Source: Archangiaceae bacterium
GTDB taxonomy: Bacteria > Myxococcota > Myxococcia > Myxococcales > Myxococcaceae
DNA length: 64,000 nucleotides
NCBI GenBank assembly: GCA_016714225.1
Contig: JADJNS010000025.1
Location: 62,001 to 126,000, forward strand
Direction: 5' to 3'
Under the pieces are notes generated by a model that saw nothing but the letters and a program-made list of their open reading frames with translations, made no database searches and had not been told where the DNA came from. Below, piece by piece: positions 47,801-58,800 of the stretch (within the stretch, counting starts at the first letter, position 1; each line of letters begins with the position of its first letter). A program made the position numbers and the translations under genes.

Positions 47801-49854
47801 GACAGGCCGTCGGCCACGCGCTGGTGCAGGTCGGCGACCGCCTCGCCGTCGAGCGGCTGAAGCAGCGCGCGCCGCATCGCCTGGTGCGCGAACGACACCC
47901 CGCCGCCCGGGTTGGGCTGCAGCACGTTGGCGCTCGAGGCGTGCTCGAGCAGCTCGGCGGCGCGGCGCGGGGAAATGCCGGCCAGCTCGCCGAGCAGGCC
48001 GGGCTCGAACGCCGGGGTGGTGAGCACCGCCGCGAGCCTCAACAGCGCCACGCAGTCGGGCGGCAGCCGGCTCACCCGGCCGGCGACCAGGCCGACCACG
48101 TCTTCCGAGAGCGCGAGGCTCTCCCACTGGGTGCCGGCGTCGAGCTCCCACCGGCCGTCGACCGGGCGCAGCGCCCCGCGCTCGAGGAGCGCGTAGACGT
48201 ATTCTTGCACCGCGAAGGCATTGCCCTGGGCGGCGCGCGAAATCTTCTCGGCCACCGCGGCGTCGAGCGGCACGCCCCCCAGCAGCACGGTGAGCAGCTG
48301 GCCGACCTCGTGGTCGTCGAGCGGCTCGAGCGTCACCCGCTCGACGTCTCCCACCTTCGCCGCTGCGAGCAGCGCATCGAGCCGGCCCGAGAGGCCCTCG
48401 TCGTTGCGAGCGGTGAGCAGCAGCAAGAGCGGCACGCCCGCGGCCAGGGGCGCCATCTTGCCCAGCACCTCGATGCTGGCCGCGTCGAGCCACTGCACGT
48501 CTTCGAGCTGCAGCACCGTGGGGCCCAGGCCGCGCGCCAGCTCGACCAGAAAGTGCGCCAGCCGCTCGCGAAAGCGCTGCTCTTCGACGCCCGCGTCGAG
48601 CTGGCCCTGCGCCACCGGCGCGCCCAGCACCCGCGCGAGCCGCGGCGACAGCGCGGCGAGAATCGGCCCTTCGTCGCCGGCCGCCTTGCGCACCAGCGCG
48701 TCGCGACCTTGCGCGAGCAGGCCCTCGACCAGCTCGCGCAGCGGCGCCAGCGGCCGCGCGTCGGCCTCCTGGCAGCGGGCGGTGAGCACCTGGGCCTCGC
48801 CCTCGAGCGACTCGAGCAGCGCCAGCGCGAGGCGAGACTTGCCGCACCCGGTGGGGCCTTCGATGGCCGCGGTGGTGAGGCCGGCGCGGCGGGCGCGCTC
48901 CCAGCGGCTGCGCAGGGTGGCGAGCGCGGCGGCGCGGCCCACCATCGGGGTGGTGCCGCCCAGCTGGGGCAGGTGGTCGCGCGCGCCCAGGGTGGCCTTG
49001 CCGGCGGTGTCGCTCTCGGCCCGCAGCTGGTCGAAGCGCTCGAGATCGGCGAGCAGGCCCCGCGCGGTCTGGTAGCGGTCTTCGGGGTCTTTGGCGAGCA
49101 GCTTGAAGAGCAGCTGCTCGAGCGCGGGGTGCACTGCGGGGTTGAGCCCGCGCGGCGAAGGCGGCGCGGCGCTGGCCTGCTGGGTGAGCAGCTCGCTCAC
49201 CGTCGGCGCGAGAAACGGCGGGCGGCCGGTGGCGCAGTGAAACAGCACGCAGCCCAGCGAGTAGAGGTCAGAGCGCCCGTCGACCAGCCGCTGCAGCACG
49301 CCGCTCTGCTCGGGCGCGGCATAGAGCAGGGTGCCCACCGCCGGCTGCTGCTCGAGCTCGCGGGTCGCGGCGGCGAAGCCGAAGTCGAGCAGCTTGGTGC
49401 TCCCGTCGGCGAGCACGATGATGTTGCTCGGCTTGATGTCGCGGTGCACCAGCGCGTGCCGCTGCACCTCGACCAGCGACGAGGCCAGCGAGCGCGCCAC
49501 CTTGAGCAGCTCGGCCTCGGCCAGCGGCCCGCGCTCGAGCACCACCTCGAGCGTCTCGCCGGCCACCTCTTCCATCGCCAGGTAGGGTTGGCCGGCCCAG
49601 TCGCCGAGCTCGAGCACCTTCACCAGCCCGGGGTGGTTCAGCCGGGCCAGCGCGGCGGCCTCGCGGCGAAAGCGCCCCGACAGCTCGCCCGCGTCGACCC
49701 CGCCGCCGGCCTTGGTGAGCTTGAGCGCGTAACGCCGCCCGGCGCGCGAGGCGCTGAACACCACGCTGCTGGCGCCTTCGCCCAGGGCCCGCCCCAGCTC
49801 GAACCCCGAAATGGTCTCGCCCGAGCGCAAGGCCACGGGGCGGCGTTCGGTCAC
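44812..49854 (-). CDS. Hybrid Ser/Thr kinase - AAA ATPase - GAF - SpoIIE-type PP2C phosphatase
   Basis: The 1680-aa protein starts with GTG, overlapping the synthase stop (GTGA). In order: a kinase domain (~15-275; YALKL Lys ~45, HRDIKPSN ~137, DFGFA ~157); an AAA-16/STAND ATPase (~305-600, Walker A EGPTGCGKSR ~333); about 600 residues of helical repeats; a GAF domain (~1225-1370); and a SpoIIE-type phosphatase (~1420-1680) with GGDWWWCE, FLGDVTGHGPA, FTDGLNEM and EDDMTFV acidic residues. It combines kinase and phosphatase activity in one chain. It probably senses a ligand via GAF/STAND and adjusts phosphorylation of the STAS/GHKL system encoded next to the operon. Confidence 0.88.
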   Translation of the reverse strand: MTERRPVALRSGETISGFELGRALGEGASSVVFSASRAGRRYALKLTKAGGGVDAGELSGRFRREAAALARLNHPGLVKVLELGDWAGQPYLAMEEVAGETLEVVLERGPLAEAELLKVARSLASSLVEVQRHALVHRDIKPSNIIVLADGSTKLLDFGFAAATRELEQQPAVGTLLYAAPEQSGVLQRLVDGRSDLYSLGCVLFHCATGRPPFLAPTVSELLTQQASAAPPSPRGLNPAVHPALEQLLFKLLAKDPEDRYQTARGLLADLERFDQLRAESDTAGKATLGARDHLPQLGGTTPMVGRAAALATLRSRWERARRAGLTTAAIEGPTGCGKSRLALALLESLEGEAQVLTARCQEADARPLAPLRELVEGLLAQGRDALVRKAAGDEGPILAALSPRLARVLGAPVAQGQLDAGVEEQRFRERLAHFLVELARGLGPTVLQLEDVQWLDAASIEVLGKMAPLAAGVPLLLLLTARNDEGLSGRLDALLAAAKVGDVERVTLEPLDDHEVGQLLTVLLGGVPLDAAVAEKISRAAQGNAFAVQEYVYALLERGALRPVDGRWELDAGTQWESLALSEDVVGLVAGRVSRLPPDCVALLRLAAVLTTPAFEPGLLGELAGISPRRAAELLEHASSANVLQPNPGGGVSFAHQAMRRALLQPLDGEAVADLHQRVADGLSRTAATDSVAVYALAHHVAHGHAAKAPEQVYRTSLAAGLLAVREYAYELARESLERARAAAATLTVPESERLELLENLSLTYAARNQQDEAAQMLDEALAGTSSPLARARLQNQLASVRRQQERISDALEVNALANRSLGAPVPQGQGRIMLAALWLFLLLLVLRKTGLGFGKARGDERKRRQLHHQALAELGKLAFFTGNLPLILYVPLRERLNAHFLGLSPEFAEAEFQFSFLPATMNLRAPTLASLERGIATARQLGNPYLEYLGRCYGVLTAFWVNDQDYSERSHREGIEGAIKWCMPGDTAMHFLVPAAHQMFKGDAKGAVQHITRYLPDLERCRPGDFARAYGMLYSQLMLLGRTREALEYRAKQLAVSSKLKVTPFVHAYDHIHPMQVLLEQEDFGPELDAAIDGFTKVVIETGAEEFYNRYGYQLLGYIRLAQAERGSPDERATARGLLRKALKLFKSRATSPVHGCHYLVLQAGLARLEGRTQKAAKLLARAEQQAAEGRSSWGRFALLRERARLWRTRDPHLSQRSATEALQLAQHERWKGRVAQLRAEFGLDVTGGSLDASMPDSRTTSLADVSSQRVTEALLQVSLASASSLDSTAQARAALDTLIRILGAQRAFLLALEPGKTELSHQLGRDSTGADLPALTGFSTTVVKRVVSDRKGVVVTGTDEGEALGSASAVLHNLRSIIAAPLLLRDQLMGVVYLDSQLAKGLFSEKDLSLLQAVANHIAIAIETRKQAHLEAERRALQRDLALTSAMQQLLLPRTPTLQGPGWALTSRYRPASSSGGDWWWCESQRAHPRIFLGDVTGHGPAPAMLTAAVAGALKSMMQFKADAPVPECLQMWNRVVAELTSGEHWVAMSALEYDPATRKAEAFLAGVPPLLVLQANGAVASKQAPGRPLGGDQAQFGQVELTLQPGERLLMFTDGLNEMKQPNGRPLGLRLLGQLFAKTRALPLDEAAASLMKQLDEARRDTEQEDDMTFVILEAL

Positions 49855-52800
49855 TTACGCCCGCCCTTCAGCGTCGCGCCAGAGGGCTCTCGGGCCGGGG
49901 GCGACGCGTCGAGCAGGCGCGCCAGCACCGGCTCGGGCCAGCGCGCGGCCCGCCCCTCGAGGCCGGTCACCCAGCGCACCTCTTGGCGGCCGACCGCGAC
50001 CTTCACCGGTGCGGCGCCGTCGGCGAGCCGGAAGTACTCGAAGCGCAGCTGGGCGCCGTGCTCGAAGGCCCGCTCGAGCACCAGCTCGACGCTCACCGTC
50101 TCGAAGGGGAACACCTCTTTGAAGTAGTCCATCGAGAAGCTCACCCCGCGCAGCCCGCCGGTGGTGGGAGCGCGCCACGAGCGCGGGCTTTGGCTCAGCT
50201 GCGGCAGGTGCTGGCGCAGGAACAGGTCGAGCGCGGTGGTCTGCCAGTGCACCCAGGTCATCGAGTGCACGTTGCCCACGTAGTCGGTGTCGACCGAGGT
50301 GGTGACCAGCTGGTGGCTGCCGAGCGCTCGCCCGGCGCCGGGGCCGGCGGGCGCTTCGAAGAGCACCGCGCCGGGCTCGAGCCACGCCGGCGACGGCCGA
50401 ACCGGAGCCGCCGCGCTCGCTCGCGCCACGTAGCGCCCGAAGGTCTGCTCGAGCAGGCGGGCGAGCTCGTCGCGCGCGCCATCGGGCAGCTGGGCCCAGC
50501 CGGCCAGCATGCAGTCGAGGGTGGCCTCGGCCACCAGCTGGTCGGTGCGGCGGTTGAAGAAGCGGCCGAGCAGCTGCATGCCGCCGTCGCCCAGGCGCGA
50601 GGCCCAGGCGCAGGCGAGCAGCGATTCGTTGGCGGTGGCGTCGCCCAGCACCTGCACCGCGGCGCGCTGAATCACCGTGGTGAGCTGGTGCTCGGCCGCC
50701 CCTCGCGCCGCCGGCTGGGCCTCGCGGTCGGTGCCCACCAGCGCGTCGGCCAGCTTGAGCAGCGTCGAGCCGTAGTGCGCGAGGTGCGCGGTCTGGTCGG
50801 GGTTGGTGCAGTCGCGGCGGCTCAAGGGGTAGACGTGCTCGAGCAGCTCGCAGCCCAGGCTCGGGTCGTGGCGCCGGGCGAGCTGGTAGGCCGGCTCGGC
50901 GCTCAGCGGCTGGGGAGCCGGCGCCTTCTTCAGCGCCGCGGCCGCCGTGGTGGCCAGGGCGGTCACTGCGGCCGCCAGCACCCGCTCACCGCCGCGCAGC
51001 AGCTGCACCGGCACGGTGAGCAGCCGGGCGGTGCCGGCCGCGCTGCGCCCGACGAGCAGCACCGCGTCGCGGTCGGCCTTCTCGAGCTCGAGCGTGAAGG
51101 TGTGCTCGGTGCCCAGCTTGCGCATCGCCTCGGCGGCGCACCACAGCCGGGTGCCGGCACGGTCGAGCCCCTCGCCCGCGCCCACCAGCGCGTCGAGCGT
51201 GCCCGCGCGCGCGGGCCCGAGCAGCTCGAGCCACGCTTCGCGGCTGCGAGCGGTCACCGCTTGCAGGTCGACCGCCGGCGACTCGCTCTGGCACACCGCG
51301 ACGCAGTACGGGCCGTCGTGGGTGAAGCTCACCTGCAGCCCCGAGCCGCCGCGCAGCTGCAACGCGGGCCGGCCGGCGGCGTCGTGGGTGAGGGTCGCCG
51401 AGGCCGGGTCGGCTCCGGCCGCGGTCAACACCCGCGCGAGCAGCGGCTGCTTCTGCGCGCGCCGCTCGGCGGTAGAGAGCTTCTTCCACTCGGGGCCGCG
51501 GGCCAGCGCCAGGGCCGGCGCGACCACGGCGAGGCGGCGGGCCGCGTCGGTGAGCGCCAGCCGCGCGCGGGTCTGGTCGGACTCTTCTGGGGCCTTCAGC
51601 TCCTGGGTGGTGGGCAGCTCGAGGTGCCGCTTGAAGATGTGCGCGCAGAAGCCGTGCACCCGCACGAACGGGCGCCCCTGTTCATCGAGCGCGGTGAGCT
51701 CGGTGACGCTCTCGGTGGCCGACGAGACCCGCGACTGCGCGCGGCACACCACCTCGCCGTCGAGCCCGGCGGGGCGGCGGTAGAGCTCGAGGCGGCTGAG
51801 CCGCTGCACGAACGCCGAGAGCTGCAGGTCGCGCAGGCCGGCGGTGTGCAAAAGCGTGTCGTGGAAGTAGGGGTCGCCCAGCACCAGCGGCCGCGCGGGC
51901 GCGTCGCTGAACACGTCGGCCCCGCGCGCCGAGGCGTCGGAGTACCGGCCCCGGCACACCGCCTCGCTCTCGGAGATCGCGTGCACCGTCTGCATGCGCT
52001 GGTAGCGGGGCCCCACGAAGAATGCCCGGCCGTAGAGGTCGGTCTTGGGCTCGAGGGGCAGGGCGTCGCCCACCGCCACCTGCTCGAGCGGCGCCTCGGC
52101 GCGGCGGCCGAGCAGCACGCGCCCCAGCGCGAAGTCTTTCTGGAAGCCGTCTTTCTCGGCGCGCAGGGTGACCCGCACCGAGCGCTCGCCGGGCGCTCTC
52201 GCCGTCTCGTCGAGCACCGCGCGCAGCTCGATCTCCTCGCCCTCGTCGGGGCTGACCACGATGGGCCACGGCAGCTCGACGTCTTCCAGCGCGGTGACCT
52301 CGAGCGCGCCGCCTCCGGCCAGCGCGGTGGCCGCCTGCGCGAGCGCCTCGAGCACCAGCACCGTGGGCACCACGTACATGCCGCGGAACACGTGGTCGTT
52401 GAGGTACGTGTCGCGCGCCACCGTCAGCCGGGCGCGCGCCGTCAGCTCGACGCCGGGCTGGTGGTGCACCACCTGCTCGATGAAGCGCAGGCCGGTGGGG
52501 GCGGGCGGCGCCTCGGCGCTCAGCCTTTCCCACGCCTGCAGCCCGCGCACCGTGCCGACCACCAGCGCGCTCTGGGTGCCGCAGTCGCGCTGGGCGAGGG
52601 TGAGCATGCGCTCGACCGCGTCGCGCGCGTGCACCGTGCCCAGGGTGATGCCCATCTGGCCCAGGCGCTGGTCGAGGCTCTCTTCCAACACCGCGCGCGA
52701 CTCGGCCCACAGGCCCCAGCCGACCGCCAGCACGTCGGTCTCGGGGTGACGCGCGCCGAACGCCCGCAGCTGGAAGTCGAGCATCTGGTTCGACAGCGCG

Positions 52801-55800
52801 TACGACGCGGTGCCCGAGGCGCCCAGCTGGCCGATCGACGACCAGGCGAGGAACAGCTTGGGCGGGGTGCGCTCGAGCGCGCGGCAGAGCTGCCAGGCGC
52901 CGAGCACCTTGCTCGACAGCTCGATCGCCGACGACTCGGGGGTCAGCTGCGCCACCGAGCGCGGGTGCAGCAGGCCCGCGCCGTGAATCACCCCGGTGAT
53001 GGGGCCCAGCTCGGCGCGCACCCGTGCGACGGTGCGGTCGACCTCGTCGGTCTCGGTGATGTCGCAGGCGTAGTACCGGTGCCGCACCCCGGCGCGCTTG
53101 AACTCGGCGAGGGTGGCCGAGATTTCGTCGAGCTCTCCGACCGCCTGGAGCAGGGGCGAGCGGCCGAGCAGCGCCAGGGTCGCGCCGCTGTGCTGGGCCA
53201 GCGCCAAGGCGCACTGCGCGGTGATGCCGCGCGCGCCGCCCGTCACCACCACCACGTCGTCGGCGCCGAAGGTGCGCCGGCGCGGCGGGTAGCGGCCGGC
53301 GTCGAGCAGCTCGAGCCGCGCCTGGTGGCGCTCGCCGGCCGGGTCGTAGCCCGCGGCGGCGTACGGCCCGGGGCTGCACAGCTCGGCGGCCACCGCCTCG
53401 GCCGCGCGCTCGAGGCCCAGCGCGGGCGACAGGTCGACCACCCGAACCTTCAGGTCGCTGCGCTCTTCGTGCAGCGAGGTGGCGAAGCCCGAGAGCGCGT
53501 ACGAGAGGCTGGCCGCGGCTCCGTCGCCCACGCCCAGCGTGCCGCCGGCGAGCTGCACGAACGCGGCGGTGCCGCGCTTGTCGCCCAGCGCCACCGGCAC
53601 CGCGGCCAGCAGCCGCGCCACGGCGGCGCTGAGCGCGTCGGTGCTCGAGAGGTCGGCGCGCGCCGGCAACAGCGCCACCCGGTGCCGCTCGGCGGGGCCC
53701 TGCTCGCCGTACCGCGCCACCCGGGTCTTCACCGAGCGGCGGGCGAGCGCCGCGGCGAGCGCCTGCGCGGCGGCGTCGTCGCCGGCTTCACACAGCACCA
53801 GCACCGCGTCGGGCGCGTCGCGGCCCGGGGCCAGCGGCGCGCGCTCGAGGGTGAGCCGGTAGTCGCGCACCGGCGGCCAGTAGCGCTGCGCCTCTTTGCG
53901 CTGGGCCTCGACGCTGGGGCGGGCCAGCTTGTTGGTCGGCGTGGGCGGCGGGCGCAGCGCGCGGGGGGCCGGCGCGGCGGCGCCGTGAATTCGATACGTC
54001 ATGCCGCTGACCCGCTCGACCACCGCGCCCGAGCGGTCGACCGCCCAGGCGTCGGCGACCAGGGTCTGCGCGGTCTTCTCTTTCAGCTCGGCGACCGCGC
54101 CGCGGCGGCCCAGCGCCTGTTGCGGCGCGGCGAACAGCTCGAGCCGATCGATGCGCAGCGGCGTCACCACCAGCGCGTCGCTGCCGCAGAAGGCCACCGT
54201 GACCAGCATCGCCTCGCGGGCGAACGGGTCACCCAGGGTGAGCGGCGCCACCTTCGCCCCCGCGAAGCCCTCTTCACCGCTCACCGCGGCCGCCCGGGCC
54301 TCGGTCTCCCAGACCGCGCGGGTGGCGCCTGCGGCGTAGAGCGGCCCCAGGGTGCGCTCGCCCTTCATGCAGAACACCGTCTCGAGCCGGGCCGCCATCG
54401 CGCCGCCCAGCGGCGCGGTCGACAGCTCGGGCACCTGCTGCTGGGGCGCGCTCGCCCGCGCGCCGAACACCACCGTGGCGGTGCAGCACGCGCGCTTGAA
54501 GCCGTCGTGCTCGGCGCGAATCACCACGTCGACGCTGCGCTCGCCGCGCAGCGCCTGCTCGCGCGCGAGAGCGTGAACCTCGATCTGACACCCCTGCTCG
54601 GGCCCGACCGCGATGGGCTGCAGAAACGCCACGTCTTCGATGCGGCAGATGGGCAGCCCGGCCGACTGCATCACCACCGTCGCGGCCTGGGCCACCGCCT
54701 CGAGCTGGTGCACCCCGGGCATCAGGCAGGTGCCGTTGAAGCTGCAGTCTTTCAGGTACACGTCGCGCGCGTGGGTGAGGTGGGCGCGGCTGACCAGCTC
54801 GACGCCCGGCTCCTGGTACAGCACCTCGTCGAGAAAGCGGCCCTGCTGCTCGGCCGCGGGGGCGGGGCGGAACAGGCTCCACAGGTCGCGGCCCATCACC
54901 CGCCCGGCCACCACCACCTGCGCGGCGCCGGGGTCTTTCGTCAGCAGGTCGACGAAGCGCGCGGCGCCCACCTCGGGCGGCAGCGCGTCGAAGTGCAGCC
55001 CGAGCTGGTGAAAGTTCGAGGTGGTGTCGAAGCGGGCGCCCACGCCCAGCTCGGCCCACAGCGAGAACGCCACGCTGAGCGCCTGGGTCTCGGGGTGGCG
55101 CGCGTGAAACGCGTTCATCAGGTGCGAGAGCACCTCGTTCGACCACGAGTAGGTGGTGTTGCCCGGCCCGCCGGTGACGCCCGAGATCGAGCTGATGCCG
55201 ACCACCAGCTTGAGCGGCTCGCGCTCGAGCGCCTCGAGCAGCAGCCCCGCCCCGACCACCTTGGCCGAGACCTCTTCCATCGCGCCGGCCACCGTCACCT
55301 TCTCGGCGCGGCGCGGCACCATCGCTCCCGAGCCGTGCACCAGCGCGCGCACCGGGCCGAGCTCGGCCCGCACCTGCGAGACCAGGGTGCGCACCGCCTC
55401 GGGCTGGGTCACGTCGCACGCGTAGTAGCGGTGGCGAACGCCCAGCGCGCGCAGCCGGGCCAGGGTGTGCGCCACCTCGGGGTCCGAGCTGGCGCTGCTG
55501 CGCCCCACCAGCGCCAGGGTGACCTTCGTCTTCTCGGCGAGCGCGAGCGCGCAGGCGCTGACGATGCCCTTGCCGCCGGCGGTGACCAGCACCACCTCGC
55601 CCGCGGCGAGCGGCTGGGAGCGGGCGGGGTAGCGCGAGGGGTCGTGCACCTCGAGGCGCGGCACCCGGCGTACCGCCTGGGTGTCGTAGCCGGCCAGCGC
55701 GCAGCGCACCGGGCTCACCAGCTCGGCGGTCACGCTCGAGACCGCGGTCGGCAGCGGCATGGCGCGGGGCAGGTCGATGACCCGCACCCGCAGGTCGTCG

Positions 55801-58800
55801 CGCTCGAGCGAGAGGCTGCGCGCGAACGCCGAGGCGCACCGCTCGACCCAGGGCCGCGCCGTGGCGCGGTCGGTGCCGAAGGTGCCCTGGCCGAACTGCA
55901 CGTAGGCCACGGTGGTGCGCCGCCGCGGCGCCGACGAGGCGGGCGGCACCCGGGCGATGCTGAGCAGCCGCTCGAGCGCGGTGCGCGCCTCGGTCGCGAG
56001 GTCGTCGCCGGCGCGCGCCTCGGGGAGAATCGCCACCAGGTGGGTGAGGCGAACGTCTTTCGCGAGCTCGCCGCGGTTGGCCTCGGCGAACCCCACCACC
56101 TTCACCTCGGCGCCCTGCGCGCTCAGGCTCTGCTGCAGCGCCTCGGCCAGGTCGACCCCCGCGCGCTCGGCCACCAGCAGCACCCGCGCCTCGCGCCAGT
56201 TGTTCTCGGTGCGCTGGTCGTTGGCCTTCTCGAGCGGGGTGAGCGGCTGCTCGACGTACTTCACCGCATAGTTGCGCGCCCAGTCGGCCTGCTGCTCGAG
56301 GAAGGTGAGGCCGAGCGGAGCGGCGTCGACCCCGCGCTGCTCGCGCATGCGCTCGAGCAGACCGGCGATGTGGCGCAGCCGCGCGTTGTGCAGCGGCTGC
56401 AGGTCGAAGTGCAGCGGCAGCTCGAGGGTCTGGCACGCCTGCGCCAGCAGCTGGTGCAGCTTCTGCTCGCTCAGGTTGAGGTCGTCGAACACCCGCGAGT
56501 CGAGCGAGATGATGCGGTAGCCGGTGAGCTTGTGCGCGGCGGCGAGCACCACCGCGGCGGCGGCCTGGCCGGGCACGCCCTGCGGCGCGGGCTCCGAGGC
56601 GCTCGGCGCGGCGGCGGCCGGCGCGGCGGCGGGCGCCGAGGCCGAGGCCTGGGCGAGCGCCGCGGCGATGTCTTCGAGCGCGGCGTTGGCGAAGCGCGCC
56701 GGGTCGACCTTGCCTACCGCGCCCACCGCCTTGGCGGCCGAGGCGATGATCTCGCCCGCCTTGATGGAGTCGATGTTCAGGTCGTCGAGCACCTTGGCCG
56801 AGCGGCCGATCGACGCCTTGGGAAAGCCGGTGCGCCTGGCGATCAGGTCGACGAGCAGCTCGAGGCAGCCGCCCGCATCGGTGGCGACCGCGACTGCGGG
56901 CGCCGCCAGGGCGGGCTTCTCGACCGGGCGCGCTGCGACCGCCGAGGGCGCCGGGCTGGCCACCGCCACCGCCGAGAGGGCCGCCGCGATGTCGCTGACG
57001 GTGGCGTTGGCGAAGCGCGCGGCGTCGACCTTGCCTGCGGCGCCGACGGTCTTCGCCGCGGTCGCCACCAGCTCGCCGGCCTTGATGGAGTCGATGTTGA
57101 GGTCGTCGAGCAGCTTCGCCCCGGGGGCGATGGAGCCCTTGGGAAAGCCGGTGCGCTTGACGATCAGCTCGATGAGCAGCTCTTGCACCGAGCCGCCTGC
57201 CCAGCCGCCGGCTGTCACCGCGGCCGCCGTGGGCTTCGCGGCGGAGCGGGCAGCGGGCGCCGCGACCGCCGCGGGCCGCGCGAGCGCGCCTGCGCTGCGC
57301 ATCGACTCGAGGTCGACCCGCGCCACGCCGGCCAGAAACGCGCCGCGCTGGGCGAGGTACTCGCCCGCCGCCGCGTCGGTGAACCCGTTCGCGCGCAGCG
57401 CCGCCGCCAGCGGCAGCCCCGCACCGGCCTGTGAGCCGCCGCCCGCCGCGGCCGACAGCTGCAGCGGCGCTTCGGTGGGGCTCTTGAAGAACAGGCGCTC
57501 GGCAGGCGGCACGTGAGGGCGCACCAGGCGCTGCTCGAAGAGCGGCTCGAAGTCGAGCTCGGCGCCGCGTGCGAACAGCATCGCGAGCGTCGCGTTCAGC
57601 TCGCGAAACACGTTGGCCTTGGCGGCCACCGGCCACGCGCTGCCGGGCCGCTCGAGCACCGACTCGGCGAGGCCGCTCAAGATGCGGCCCGGCGCCAGCT
57701 CGACCATCACGTCGCAGCGCGCGGCGAGCGCTTTCAAGGTGGGCGCGAACCTCACCGGCGAGAGCACCTGTCGGCCCAGGTGGGTGCGCAGGGCGAGGCC
57801 TTCGCCCAGCGGCTGCGCGTCGACGCTCGACACCACCGGCACCGCGAGCGCGCCCAGGGTCTGCGGCACCGGCGCCTCGCGCTCGAGGGTCTCGGCCGCG
57901 GTCGCCATCAGCGGAGAGTGAAACGCGTTCGACACGGGCAGGCGGCTGGCCACCACGCCGGCCGCGGCCGCCCCGGCCATCGCCGCCTCGACCGCGGCGA
58001 CCTCGCCCGAGATGACGGTCTGCCGCGGGCCGTTGATGTTGGCCACCACCACCAGGCCGCTCACCGAGGTGAGCAGGGCGGCGGCGTCGGTCTCGGAGCA
58101 GGCGAGGCTGGCCATCGCGCCTCCCTGGCCCGCCTTCTGGCCCATCAGCTGCCCGCGCAGCGCGGCGAGGCGGAACAGCGCGCCCGCGTCGTACGCGCCG
58201 CCCAGGTGCAGCGCGGTGAGCTCGCCCAGGCTGTGACCGGCCAGCGCGACGGGCTTGACGCCCAGGCGCGACAGCCAGCCGGCGTAGAGCACCGAGGTGA
58301 GGCAGATCGCCGGCTGCGCCACCTCGGTCTGCGCCAGCGCCTTGGTGAAGTCGGGCAGGCGGGCGCGCCCGCTGTCGGTGGCGGGGAAGACGGCCTGTGA
58401 GATGCGCGGGGTGCCCAGCGCGTCGGCGGCTGCGTCGGCCTGCTCGAGCAGCTCACGCGCCCACGCGAAGCGCTCGACCAGCACCCGGCCCATCGCCAGC
58501 TGCTGTGAGCCCTGCCCGGGCAGCAAGAAGCCGACGGTGGGGGCGGCGGCCTTGCGGGCCAGGCGAGCGGTCGAGGTCGGGTCGCTGAACGGGGCGCTGA
58601 CCTGCGGGTCTTCGCTCAGGCGGGCGGCCAGCAGCCGCAGCTGCTCGGCCGCGTGCCTGGGGCTGGTCGCCACCACGGCGGCGCGAAGGGCGGCCGCGCG
58701 GTCGACGGTGCGGGCGCAGTGGGCGGCGAAGTCGACCAGCTCACCCGAGCTGAGCTGCTCGGCCTCGGCCGCCAGCGCCTCGAGCCGGGTCTGCAGCGCG

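Noticed and set aside
49983..57434. 2483-aa plus-strand open frame opposite the PKS
   Set aside because: It is Arg/Gly/His-rich and without motifs, while the minus-strand frame has complete enzymatic domains. A GC-driven shadow.
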